Shown: one piece after another, positions 25,159-34,052 of the stretch
Position numbering within the stretch: the stretch's first letter is position 1
Layout of the letters: every line of letters begins with the position of its first letter
Origin: Candidatus Sumerlaeaceae bacterium
GTDB lineage: Bacteria; Sumerlaeota; Sumerlaeia; Sumerlaeales; Sumerlaeaceae
Direction of reading: 5' to 3'
NCBI GenBank assembly: GCA_026418615.1
Contig: JAOAAY010000011.1
Location: 40,824-104,823 of the forward strand
DNA length: 64,000 bases
Translations under genes and position numbers: made by a program
Notes under the pieces: generated by a model
Databases searched by the model: none
What the model saw: the letters and a program-made list of their open reading frames with translations, nothing else
Told to the model about the DNA's origin: nothing

Positions 25159-26883
25159 ATGTTTCACATCATGACATATTCTTGCACGCGCAGACTGGCA
25201 GTTGCAGCGGCAATCCTGCTCATGGCGGCCGGAGGGACCGCGCAACCGCCGGGTGCCATCGGCCAGTCGAGCGAGTGGGAAGCCACCGGGTTCAACAATG
25301 GCCGCCGCATGGTGCGCGATTCCAACGGTTATTTCCATGTCGTCTGGCATTCGAAGCCGGCGTTGCCGGCGGGGCCGTCGGGCGCAGCGTGCGATGTCTT
25401 TTATGCCCACACGCTCGTGCCGTCCAACGAGCCTCCCTCCATGGCCAGCCAGCCCGGAGTCTGGACCGCCCCGGTCAACATGACAGCGCTTCTTGGCAAC
25501 TCCGACAACCGTTACCCCTCTCTGGCCATCGAGTATGATGTCTATAACCAGCAGTGGACGCAGACGAACCGGATCCATGTTGTCTGGCAGGCTGTTCCGG
25601 CGTTTGGCAACCGTTACGAGGTGTTGTACGCCACGATTCCGGTGACCAATCCGCCCGGCGCCGCGTCGCCGTGGGTGGTGGCGACAAACCTGTCGCAAAC
25701 CCCGCAGACGGATTCGCTCGTGCCCTCCGTGGCCATCAACAGTTACAGCCCGGACGCCCTGAATCAGCATGTGCATGTCGTTTGGCAGGAGGAGGATGTC
25801 AACAATAATGGTGGCATCATTGGACCGCCCGCCGAGGACGCATGGTTCAGCGACATCGCCTACACGCGCAGCGTGAATAGCGGCCTCAGTTGGGCGCCGC
25901 CCGGAGGCGGCTGGGATCCCGACGGCCCCGGCCCGCTCCCCCCCTACGCGTGGGACAATATCACTCAGACGCCATTCAACTCCCAGATGCCCTCGGTCTG
26001 TTGCATTCTTGACCAGTATGCGGGCACGCCGGCCGTCGCAGGGCGCGGCGATATGGGCTATAACTCGACGGCGGTCCATGTGGCTTACCATCAGGACTTT
26101 GGCGTCGGCGGCATCCGCGTGTTGTACAAGTTCAGCGCCAACGACGGCGCGGGGTGGGGAGCGCCCGTGGATGTCTCGCAGGTGGCTTATGCGCCGCCCA
26201 CGCCCAATGATGCGTACCCGAACCTCGCCGTGGACATGCTCAACAGGCTGCATATAACCTTTATGAGGAATAACATCGTGGCCGCGGAGCCCATGCGCAC
26301 CGGCCCGAATACCTATTTGGCCGGCATCAACCCGTCGCTTGTCCGATCATTCCCTGGTCCCAGTGTCGGTATGTACGGTGTGCAGCCCAACCAGGTCCTC
26401 TATATCTGGATGTCCACCACCGGCAGTCTCGAAATGCTCGAGCAGTGGTCAGCCGACGACCAGGAATTTCCCACTGTGGCGCTCAATCGCTGGCAGCATG
26501 TGAATGTCAATTGGCAGCAGTTTCAAGCGACGCCCCCGCCCGGCGACTATGAGATCTTCCGCGCGACATTCCTCAATTTTGTTCCGCCGCAATTCCCGCC
26601 ACTGAGACAGCATTATGTTGGATTTACCCCTCCGGCCAGCGACAGCCTCGATCCGGCCAACGACGACCTGTTCCCCAACCTTTCCCATCAGAAGACGGCC
26701 ATGTACTTGGCCCCTGCGCCGGAACCGGGGAACGCCGGCTTCGACGAGGTATGGACCAAGATCACCGGCCACGGACCGACCGGCGCGATCAACGGATTGC
26801 TCGTCAAGAGCATCATGCAATCGGGCAACATGGGATTTGATGTCTTTGTTCCCGTGCGCATGAGCCGGTTTTCGGTCGAGTGA
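25159..26883 (+). CDS. Secreted BNR/sialidase-like beta-propeller protein
   Basis: A 574-residue exported protein with a signal peptide (about 1-30, ending GGTAQ). The mature part repeats a propeller-blade core of the type x-H-V-V-W-x: YFHVVWHS, RIHVVWQA, HVHVVWQE, VHVAYHQD, LHITFMRN and HVNVNWQQ. These alternate with Asn/Pro-rich loops, as in sialidase or BNR-repeat proteins. I see no complete Asp-box (SxDxGxTW) series and no catalytic tyrosine/arginine set, so enzyme activity is doubtful. It may be an extracellular sensor or adhesin. It has its own promoter region upstream. Confidence 0.6.
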   Translation: MFHIMTYSCTRRLAVAAAILLMAAGGTAQPPGAIGQSSEWEATGFNNGRRMVRDSNGYFHVVWHSKPALPAGPSGAACDVFYAHTLVPSNEPPSMASQPGVWTAPVNMTALLGNSDNRYPSLAIEYDVYNQQWTQTNRIHVVWQAVPAFGNRYEVLYATIPVTNPPGAASPWVVATNLSQTPQTDSLVPSVAINSYSPDALNQHVHVVWQEEDVNNNGGIIGPPAEDAWFSDIAYTRSVNSGLSWAPPGGGWDPDGPGPLPPYAWDNITQTPFNSQMPSVCCILDQYAGTPAVAGRGDMGYNSTAVHVAYHQDFGVGGIRVLYKFSANDGAGWGAPVDVSQVAYAPPTPNDAYPNLAVDMLNRLHITFMRNNIVAAEPMRTGPNTYLAGINPSLVRSFPGPSVGMYGVQPNQVLYIWMSTTGSLEMLEQWSADDQEFPTVALNRWQHVNVNWQQFQATPPPGDYEIFRATFLNFVPPQFPPLRQHYVGFTPPASDSLDPANDDLFPNLSHQKTAMYLAPAPEPGNAGFDEVWTKITGHGPTGAINGLLVKSIMQSGNMGFDVFVPVRMSRFSVE

Positions 26884-27026
26884 GGGTTCGAAGTTTCCGG
26901 CTGTCCTCCCACAGCCGGCACGGGCCTGTCGCGCACGCACCGGCGCGAAGGCCCAGGGCCTGCTGGCGTCCGCCTCCCCCGGCGCTGGCAGGCCCGCTCC
27001 TTATTCTTAAGCGCGGCGACGCACCG

Positions 27027-27608
27027 CTACTTGTCGCTCACCAGCCGCTCGATGGCCGGCTCGTCCTCGACCAGTTCCTCGAAGCGGCCGATCTCGGGGT
27101 TCTCGAAATAGTTGTCACCCACATCGTCGTTGGCCGTCGAGACCTCGCCGATGATGCAATACTCGCCCACCGGCCAGAACTCATGATAGGCGCCGGGAAA
27201 AAGGGTTATCCGTTCTCCCTGCTTCAGGTACAGCAGCGTATTGTTGGGTACCTGCTTTTCCTCGCCATTGAGGAGCACGCGCACGCTGCCCGAAGCCTTG
27301 CGATCGGGTTTGAAGTCTTCGCCCGCGCACACGAGGCGAATGGCGAAGGTGCCGACGCGACAGATGATGTCCTCCTGCTTTTTCTTGTGCGTGTGGAGCG
27401 GTGTCATCTGTCCGCCGCGGGCAAACATGAGTTTCTCGCAGTACTCGGGCAATTCGGCGAGATTGACGAGTGTCAGGCCGTATTTGCGAAAGTCGCCGAG
27501 ACCGAAACCGGTTACATCCCACCGCGGCTTAGGCGGCAGATGCCAATGATGGCGCTCAAACGCCAGTCGCGCGTCTGCGATGGCTGCGTTGATTTCACTG
27601 CGTTTCAT
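27027..27608 (-). CDS. D-lyxose/D-mannose ketol-isomerase (cupin)
   Basis: A 193-residue cupin enzyme of the D-lyxose isomerase family. Metal ligands are in TPLHTHKKKQEDII (H-x-H and Glu) and GAYHEFWP (His). The N-terminal MKRSEINAAI...FGLGDFRKYGLTLVNL block and LMFARGGQMTP are also typical of the family. It interconverts D-lyxose/D-xylulose or D-mannose/D-fructose. It stands alone, convergent with the beta-propeller gene and divergent from the pseudopilin operon; no sugar transporter or kinase is nearby. Confidence 0.88.
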   Translation of the reverse strand: MKRSEINAAIADARLAFERHHWHLPPKPRWDVTGFGLGDFRKYGLTLVNLAELPEYCEKLMFARGGQMTPLHTHKKKQEDIICRVGTFAIRLVCAGEDFKPDRKASGSVRVLLNGEEKQVPNNTLLYLKQGERITLFPGAYHEFWPVGEYCIIGEVSTANDDVGDNYFENPEIGRFEELVEDEPAIERLVSDK

Positions 27609-27806
27609 GGTCGTTGTGCCTCCGTCGTCGTAAACGGTTGCCCGAGCGTCGGAATATTCAAGTCCTCACTGGGGCCTGCCGGGGCCTGCAAGTCGTTCTT
27701 GCGCATAGCGAGTCGAGCAGCGTAACTCGAGCGGCTTCGGGGCTTGACCTGTGCGGCGCGTTCGTTGACGCCCGTAACAGTCGGGGCATATAACTTGGGC
27801 AGTAAC

Positions 27807-28427
27807 ATGCGGATAGCGCGACTCCAAACACCGATTGGAGCCCGCCGCACCGGAGGATTCTCGATGGTGGAACTCTCCGTGGTGGTGGGCATTGTCCTGC
27901 TTTTGAGCCTGCTGGCCATTGGCAGTTACGCCAATTTCAGCCGCGGCCGGCGCGTGTTGGCAGCCGCCCAAGGCATCAGCAGTGTCCTCACCACGGCCCG
28001 TGCCTATGCCATTGCGACCAACCGGTGGCAGCGCGTCGTCATTCAGTTTCGCAATCCCGACACCAACGCCGAGGAATTTGCGTATTGGATTGACGAGATT
28101 GCGCAGAACTCCAGCACGACCCCCAACCCGCCGCTCCCGGGCACGGATTCGGGAATCCTCAAGCCGAAGGTCACCACCCCTGAATTCGTGAGACCCGAAG
28201 TGCGCATTGCGTCGGTCTTTCTCGACAACAGCGACACGGCCACCACCTACCCGGCCTCGGCGAATGGTTCGGTGGTGATCCGGTTCAGGCCCGATGGCAG
28301 CAGCGACCACGCGGTGGTCAATCTCACGGCGCGTTCGAATGATCCGCTCGACGAGAGCCGTTACTACCGCGTCAAACTGTACGGCCCCACGGGCAAGAGC
28401 AAAGTTTTCCCCGGACCGGGAACATGA
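27807..28427 (+). CDS. GspH/FimT-like pseudopilin
   Basis: A 206-residue pseudopilin. The leader ends TGG and is followed by FSMVELSVVVGIVLLLSLLAIG, then a GspH-like start RRVLAAAQGISSVLTTARAYAIA, which matches the GspH/FimT fold's helix and first strands. The ATG at 27807 puts 17 residues before the cleavage site; an in-frame ATG at 27744 would give an overlong leader. It is first of three overlapping pseudopilin genes in the order H-I-J, typical of type II secretion minor pseudopilins. The core gspC-G genes are not in this window. Confidence 0.82.
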   Translation: MRIARLQTPIGARRTGGFSMVELSVVVGIVLLLSLLAIGSYANFSRGRRVLAAAQGISSVLTTARAYAIATNRWQRVVIQFRNPDTNAEEFAYWIDEIAQNSSTTPNPPLPGTDSGILKPKVTTPEFVRPEVRIASVFLDNSDTATTYPASANGSVVIRFRPDGSSDHAVVNLTARSNDPLDESRYYRVKLYGPTGKSKVFPGPGT

Positions 28428-28864
28428 CCGTGTCGGCGCACCGTTCCACATGCCGCGGGCGCGGCTTCACCCTGCTGGAGGTGCTCGTCAGCCTGACGAT
28501 CCTGCTGGTGGGGATTGTGCCCATTGTTTTTCTGTTGCCCAACACCCTCCGCGGGCGGCAGGAGGCGCAACTCGAGACGCAGGCCGCCGTGCTCGCCCAG
28601 CAAAAGGCCGAGGAGATCCGGCGGGATAACGACCTGGCCGGATCGCTGACCGCGGCCATTGCCGCGCGCCAGACGCCGACCCAACCCATTGTCTTTCCGC
28701 ACGCGCCGGACCTGGCTTACGCCTTTAGCGGTCGCTCGCTGCTCTATACCGACTCGCCGCGCGGCGACCCGGGCGTTCCGCGCGTGATCATTGTCAAATC
28801 AGATTCCATCGGGGCCGGCGTGCGGCCGAAGGATGTCGTGTATGAACTGCGCTTCGGTTACTAA
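28424..28864 (+). CDS. GspI/PilV-like pseudopilin
   Basis: A 146-residue minor pseudopilin: leader CRGRG, then FTLLEVLVSLTILLVGIVPIVFLL, and the QAAVLAQQKAEEIR helix typical of GspI/PilV. Its ATG overlaps the GspH-like stop (ATGA) and its end overlaps the next gene by 23 bases. It presumably forms the tip complex with the H- and J-like proteins. Confidence 0.82.
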   Translation: MTVSAHRSTCRGRGFTLLEVLVSLTILLVGIVPIVFLLPNTLRGRQEAQLETQAAVLAQQKAEEIRRDNDLAGSLTAAIAARQTPTQPIVFPHAPDLAYAFSGRSLLYTDSPRGDPGVPRVIIVKSDSIGAGVRPKDVVYELRFGY

Positions 28865-29792
28865 CCGGTGCGGTGCCCGCGGCGCCCGCGGCCTCACCCT
28901 GCTGGAATTGGTCATCGCCCTTGCCATTCTTTTGCTGTTCATCGGGGCCGCGCTGCTGTCGGTTTTTCATATCATCCGCACCGGCGAGGTGGCTCAGGCG
29001 AAACTCGACGCGATGAGCAACGCGCGCCACGCGCTCGAGACCATGTCGCTCGAGATCAAGCAGGTGCGGTTCGGACCGCTGGGGGCCACTCCGCAAAATC
29101 TGTTTGAGGTGTCCACCAATGCGTTCCCCAACGGCAACTACAAGGACGACGACGGCGACGGGGCAGTGGACGAGGAATGGTTGGACGGCCTGTCGCAGGG
29201 CGGCTGGACGCCCGCCGACAATCGCCATGCCCGCCTCGACAACCCGGCCGGCGGCGGTCCGCCGTCGCCGCCGCGCTATGAACGCCAGCGGTTCCTGACC
29301 ACGCCGGATCTCGGCGATGGCGTGGTGGATGTGGATGCACGGTTCAATAGCGCCACCATGCGGTTCCGCACCTTTCCCAATGCCTTCAATCCCTCGCCGG
29401 GCAACCGCGAGGTGCGCTTCCTGCGCGGAACCTATGACGGCGAACCCAATGTGCTGTTGCGCGTGGTGACGGAAGACGCCGGCGGCCCGAACGAGCGCAC
29501 CACCACCTCGCCCATCGCGTTTGGCGTCCTGTCGTTCTCCGCTCTGTGCTGGGATCCCAACACTGTTGACCGCGGCTGGAGGCTTTTCTGGAACGCGGCG
29601 GCCTATCCCGCCACGGATGTCGAGATTCCGCCGTCGGTGTTCCTCGAGGTCACCTGCTACGCAGGCGTGAAACCGCTGAGCAGCCTGCAACCCGGCGAAC
29701 CCATTGACACCGTACGGCTCCAGACCGTCGTGGATATCGAGTCGGTGCTGGCCAGCCCCAAGTACGCAGCGGTGCGCGAAGTTTATCCGTGA
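28842..29792 (+). CDS. GspJ-like pseudopilin with Asp-rich loop
   Basis: A 316-residue minor pseudopilin, long for GspJ (about 200). The leader ends ARG and is followed by LTLLELVIALAILLLFIGAALL; Leu rather than Phe occupies mature position 1. A loop NYKDDDGDGAVDEEW (about residues 99-113) has the D-x-D-x-D-G spacing of calcium-binding loops. I prefer ATG 28842 with AAGGA nine bases upstream; ATG 28833 is in frame but leaves no room for that site. It is last in the H-I-J operon and converges with the PPIase gene 42 bases later. Confidence 0.8.
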   Translation: MNCASVTNRCGARGARGLTLLELVIALAILLLFIGAALLSVFHIIRTGEVAQAKLDAMSNARHALETMSLEIKQVRFGPLGATPQNLFEVSTNAFPNGNYKDDDGDGAVDEEWLDGLSQGGWTPADNRHARLDNPAGGGPPSPPRYERQRFLTTPDLGDGVVDVDARFNSATMRFRTFPNAFNPSPGNREVRFLRGTYDGEPNVLLRVVTEDAGGPNERTTTSPIAFGVLSFSALCWDPNTVDRGWRLFWNAAAYPATDVEIPPSVFLEVTCYAGVKPLSSLQPGEPIDTVRLQTVVDIESVLASPKYAAVREVYP

Positions 29793-29834
29793 CGCGCCGC
29801 ATGGGGCCGCCGCGGCGGCTGGGTGCGGCTCCCG

Positions 29835-31907
29835 TCAGAACAGCAGCCTGAAGCCGAACTCCTTGAGCGTGTCGTCGCGCAGTTTTTCCTCGGACTCTTT
29901 GCTGTGCTCGCGCATATATTCGGCCTTCACGCGTGCGAGAACCTGTTCGAAGGGCGCCGGCGTGGCGGGGAACAGTTCGTCCAGCCGGACGATCATCACC
30001 TCCGCGCCGTAGAGGAACGGTTCGCTGACTTCGCCGGGTTTCAACTGGCTCAACTGGTTTTCGAAAACCTTTCCGCGGAAATCCAGCGGCACAGTGCCGA
30101 TCAGGCCGCCGCGCGAGCGCGTGGCGAGCGACTCGCTTTCGCGGCGTGCGGCCTGCTCGAAGTCGGCGAGCGACTTCAGCGACTGGCGCAGGGCGCTGAG
30201 TTCGTTGCGGCGCCGCTCGATGGCGGCCTTGCGCTGATCCTCGGGCAGGGCCATATCCACCCGCTTGGTCAGTTCCCGCACGGTCGCGCGCGGCGGGCTT
30301 GTGTAGCGGTCTATGTTTTTCGTGTAAAACGCCCGCAGGGCGGATTCCGTCGGTTCGGCCCGCTCGCGCTCGAGTTTGCGCAGATAGGCGGTGGTCACCT
30401 CGATCAGGGCCTTCGACTCCATCTCGGCCAGGAACTCGGGCGACTGATCGAGTTTCAGGCGCCGGCTCTCCTCGCGGATCAGGTAGGCGATGACCTTGGG
30501 CGAGGCCTTGGCCAGATTGATGCGTTCCGTGGCGGTCATGCCAGTCCATGATTTTTGCGTGGGCAGCATGTCGCGCCGGAAATCGTCGAGCGTGTATTGG
30601 AAGCCGGGAGCCTCCGCGATGACGGTCGTGCCCACCAGCGGGTCGGGTGATGCGTAGTCGGGCCGCTCGAGGATGGCCGTGGCGATTTTCAGCCCGTGGC
30701 GCTCCGCGAGACGGTCGAAAAACTCGCGTTTGACGCGGTCAATGTTGCGCGTCCGCTCCTGCTCGGAAATCTCAATGAAACGCTGGGCTTCGCCAAAGGT
30801 TTCCGTGGAGGTCGCGCGGTAATCCGCCACGCGGATGAAATGCAGGCCGACCGGGGTCCGGATCGGGCCAGTGACCTTGCCGACCGTGGTGGCGGTGACG
30901 GCTTGAAGCAACTCGGGTCGCATGCCCGCCAGATCCGCCACAAAAGAGGTGGCTTTGTCGCTGACCGGCGCGTCGGAGTATTGGCGGGCGAGATCGTCGA
31001 AACTGACGCCGCGGGCCAGTTGAGCGGCGATGTCGCTGGCCAAAGCCGTCAGCGATGTCTCGGCTTCCTTGGTGATCGGGACCAGCAGCCGCTCGCCCGG
31101 CTTGACCTCCTCGAACGCCACGCGGTCGCGGACGGCTTCCGGGGCCAGGCGCGGATAGTGTAGCGGGTCATTGCGCAGGATGCGGCCAGCCGCGCGCGCA
31201 TCCCCTGACTGCTCGCGGGCGATCTTCTCCAGAGTATCGCCCTCTTTTACTGTATAAGGTTTGTACAGCAGCAGGAGAATCTCCTGAAGCCGCCACTCCT
31301 CGGGTTTGGTGTAGTACTCGGTCTTTTTCTCTTCGTAAAACTGTTTTTGGGATTCCTCGTTCAGGGCGGCGAGGCGGGGCTGCACCTCGCGCTCGAAAAA
31401 CACGCGGCTGAGCGCAAGGTCGCGGTAACTGTCGAGCCGCTGCCGGATTTCGGGTGAGGCGGAAGTGATGCCTGCGGCGGCAGCCTTGCGCGCCAACAGT
31501 TGCTCGAAGACCAGGTCGCGCACCACCTCGCGCAACCGCTCGGCCGGCAGGCGCATGATGAGTTCCGGGGTCAGCATCGCGACATTGCGCGGCTTGCGCA
31601 GTTTCAAGGTGGCGGAGAGATCCTCATTGGTGAAGCGCCCGCCCTCAAACTCGGCCAGGACGATTGTTTGCGACGACAGGATGTCCGGGACGCCCGGCTG
31701 GGCGGAGGGTTTGGTGGTGGGCGTGTCGCGCCCGGTGAGGGCGGACATGACATCCATCGTGAGAATGTCTGTCGTGGCGGATTCCGTGGCGCGGCGATCC
31801 ACCACTGGCACGGTGGACACTCCGGTCGTTTCCTCCGCCCGGACACCGCCAGCCATAGTCAGGCTTGCCGCGAGGGCCGCCAGCACAAGCAAGGATTTCA
31901 GATTCAC
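29835..31907 (-). CDS. Periplasmic double-parvulin prolyl isomerase with an internal LysM
   Basis: A 690-residue SurA/PpiD-like chaperone with a signal peptide (about 1-24). An N-terminal helical chaperone segment (about 85-200) is followed by a first parvulin domain (about 202-363). It starts EEWRLQEILLLL and resumes at ALASDIAAQLARGVSFDDLARQYSD and GPIRTPVGLHFIRV. Between these pieces sits a LysM-like segment (about 218-278: YTVKEGDTLEKIAREQSG...PGERLLVP). A second parvulin domain lies at about 525-650 (RATVREL, GGLIGTVP, KPGEVSEPF). It probably folds outer-membrane or secreted proteins, with the LysM offering peptidoglycan contact. It is on the minus strand, downstream of the transglutaminase gene. 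Confidence 0.8.
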   Translation of the reverse strand: MNLKSLLVLAALAASLTMAGGVRAEETTGVSTVPVVDRRATESATTDILTMDVMSALTGRDTPTTKPSAQPGVPDILSSQTIVLAEFEGGRFTNEDLSATLKLRKPRNVAMLTPELIMRLPAERLREVVRDLVFEQLLARKAAAAGITSASPEIRQRLDSYRDLALSRVFFEREVQPRLAALNEESQKQFYEEKKTEYYTKPEEWRLQEILLLLYKPYTVKEGDTLEKIAREQSGDARAAGRILRNDPLHYPRLAPEAVRDRVAFEEVKPGERLLVPITKEAETSLTALASDIAAQLARGVSFDDLARQYSDAPVSDKATSFVADLAGMRPELLQAVTATTVGKVTGPIRTPVGLHFIRVADYRATSTETFGEAQRFIEISEQERTRNIDRVKREFFDRLAERHGLKIATAILERPDYASPDPLVGTTVIAEAPGFQYTLDDFRRDMLPTQKSWTGMTATERINLAKASPKVIAYLIREESRRLKLDQSPEFLAEMESKALIEVTTAYLRKLERERAEPTESALRAFYTKNIDRYTSPPRATVRELTKRVDMALPEDQRKAAIERRRNELSALRQSLKSLADFEQAARRESESLATRSRGGLIGTVPLDFRGKVFENQLSQLKPGEVSEPFLYGAEVMIVRLDELFPATPAPFEQVLARVKAEYMREHSKESEEKLRDDTLKEFGFRLLF

Positions 31908-32008
31908 AGGTCATCCCTCCATGGGATCGGTACCGCTGACAGACGGCACCGCCGGGCATTCAGGAGCAAGAATCGGGCAAGAGCATGCGCAGATTTGACG
32001 GCCGGACA

Positions 32009-33664
32009 TTACGGCGAAGCGGTCGTCTCGGTTGTGGCGGTTGCGGCCGGTGTCGGTGACTTCGGATCCGGGCTGGTCTGGCCGGCCGTGGATTCCCTGT
32101 CAGCCGTTGCCGGGGCGGGAGGCTCCGCCGGGGCGGGAAACTCTACGGTCGGCGGCATGAACCGCTCGACCAACGCGGCAGCCTGTTGCGGCGACAGAGG
32201 CTCAATTTCCATGTCCCACGACCACTGGTCGAAGTACAGGTTTACATCGTCGTACTCGACCTCCCCGCGCTGGAAGTCCACGGTTTCGCTGCGGAAAGCG
32301 TTTTTGGGCGGGTAGAGCGGGGCGCCCCAATCGGCATTGGTGGCCAGGCGGAAATGGTCCATGTTGCCAAACAGCCAGTCGGCCAGTTCCTGCGCCTGTG
32401 TTGTGTCGAGATCGCCGGCCGAGTCGCGCAGCGTGTTGATACTCATGTCGGTGTCCACGGGGATCCAGCCCCACGGTTCCACATAAATCTCCGACCAGTC
32501 GTGCATGTTGTTTCCGCGGGCCTCGAACGATTCCCAGCCGCTCTGCCAGCGGGCGGGGATGCCGTTGAGGCGGCACATGGCGATGAAAAACATGGCGTGC
32601 TGGCCGCAGTCACCGGCACGGCGCGACGCCGTGTAATGGGAAATATTGTCGAGGGTCGAGTACTCGCGGGCGAACTGGTAGATCATGTTCTTCGTCATCC
32701 AGTCGTGGATGCGCCGGGCCGCGACGAGCGGGTTGGTCTCGTTGCCCACGATCTCTTTGTTCAACTCGCGCAGCAGCGGATTGTCGAGGTCGAGGTGGGG
32801 TTTGCGCGAGGCAGTGTAGTGCCGGTAGAGCGGCTCATCCTTGCGGTACGGCTGCACCCGCGCCGGGTCGAGGTCAAAGGCGCGCGCACGGCACCGATAA
32901 ACATATGACACCATGAAGCGCACCGGCTGATTGTCGCCCGCGACCTTCTCGAGATAAATGGTGCGGTGGTCGGCTTCGGGCGGCGCAATGTCATGCTCGG
33001 GCGGATCTGTCTGGAGCACATAAGCCTCGGTTTGGAAGGGGAAGGAGCGCACATAGGGCAGCCAGCATCGCACTGTTTTGCCGGCGGGCACGGCCCCGGG
33101 CTTGACCGTGAGCGTGTAGGTGACGGCGAAATCCTGCGGCAGAACATGGGGATCGCGGGTGCGCCGGGCGGCCTCCTTGACCCGCAGCATGTGCGCGTAG
33201 AGTTTGCGGTAGGTGCCGTCAGGTTTGCGGTTGGGCTGGCGCGCGCGCAGCGCCGTGTCGCGCTTGAGCAAATTGGCCGGCGTGGAATTCATGTAAAATT
33301 TTTGTCCATCAATCACCATCACATCGAACCGGCCCTCGCGCTCGTAGCGGTCGAATTCCTCCTCGGTGAAATCCGGGATTCGTTTTCGGATCCCTTCGAG
33401 CGCCTTGTCGCGCGTGAGTTTGTAGTCGGCCCGGATGCGCCGCATGCGTTCGATCTCAAACTGCACGGAGCGCAGGTCGGCGGTGTCGAGCGAAGCCGAC
33501 GACTGCTCGAGATAGTCGCTCAAGAGGCGAGTGGCCTTGTCGAATTCCCCGCGCTCGCGCAGTTGGAAGGCCTCAGACATGATTTTCTCGTCCACAGCGG
33601 CGCCAGCGACGCCTGCTAAGAAAATCACCAGCACGCACACACCAGCCATCTTCATGGGAAACAC
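32009..33664 (-). CDS. Secreted transglutaminase-like protease-fold protein
   Basis: A 551-residue exported protein with a signal peptide (about 1-22), a helical region to about 150, a beta-rich middle and a transglutaminase core at about 320-420. The catalytic Cys is in RRAGDCGQHAMFF, the His in GNNMHDWSEIYV and the Asp in WGWIPVDTD. Microbial proteins of this class act as proteases or amide hydrolases. The C-terminal 50 residues are Pro/Ala/Thr-rich and disordered. The PPIase gene follows after 101 bases on the same strand and may be cotranscribed. Confidence 0.82.
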   Translation of the reverse strand: MFPMKMAGVCVLVIFLAGVAGAAVDEKIMSEAFQLRERGEFDKATRLLSDYLEQSSASLDTADLRSVQFEIERMRRIRADYKLTRDKALEGIRKRIPDFTEEEFDRYEREGRFDVMVIDGQKFYMNSTPANLLKRDTALRARQPNRKPDGTYRKLYAHMLRVKEAARRTRDPHVLPQDFAVTYTLTVKPGAVPAGKTVRCWLPYVRSFPFQTEAYVLQTDPPEHDIAPPEADHRTIYLEKVAGDNQPVRFMVSYVYRCRARAFDLDPARVQPYRKDEPLYRHYTASRKPHLDLDNPLLRELNKEIVGNETNPLVAARRIHDWMTKNMIYQFAREYSTLDNISHYTASRRAGDCGQHAMFFIAMCRLNGIPARWQSGWESFEARGNNMHDWSEIYVEPWGWIPVDTDMSINTLRDSAGDLDTTQAQELADWLFGNMDHFRLATNADWGAPLYPPKNAFRSETVDFQRGEVEYDDVNLYFDQWSWDMEIEPLSPQQAAALVERFMPPTVEFPAPAEPPAPATADRESTAGQTSPDPKSPTPAATATTETTASP

Positions 33665-34052
33665 CCCGTCGCGCCAAGTTGTGATGATGCATCCGCTTGT
33701 CCGGCCTGAAAGACCGCAATGTCAACGGCCGGGGTGTACTGGCCCGGTTCTTGTGTCTCGCTGCAGTCGGCATGGGAAAATTCGACATCATTTCACCGAC
33801 CGGGCCTCGTCACAGGGCAAAGTATTACCGCTTTCTGTCGCGGGGTTTTAAGAAAGTGCCCGTCCTGTACGAGACCCGGCCAGCCACTGTCATCCCCATC
33901 CGGCAAGGGGATGCCCGAAGCGTCCGATTGGTTCGAGGGCGGCGAGCGGCGGACGAGGCGGACAAGATAGGTTTTTAATATCAGCCAGCGAACCCTGAAA
34001 ACAGATTGGCGCGGTGTGCGGCGGCCCGCATCGTCATGCGTTCAACAGCCGG
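33665..34052. other. Intergenic region, nothing recognised
   Basis: About 390 bases between the transglutaminase start and the hemA stop; both genes are on the minus strand, so this holds the transglutaminase promoter and hemA's 3' end. A few short open frames cross it but none has family features or a good ribosome-binding site. I see no tRNA, riboswitch or terminator hairpin. Confidence 0.4.

Noticed and set aside
25159..25180. parS-like sequence (TGTTTCAC) at the start of the propeller gene
   Set aside because: Only the left half of TGTTTCACGTGAAACA matches, and the full site contains ACGT, which is absent here.
33719..33970. Short plus-strand open frames of about 80-90 codons
   Set aside because: No ribosome-binding site, no family features, and low-quality codon use compared with neighbours.
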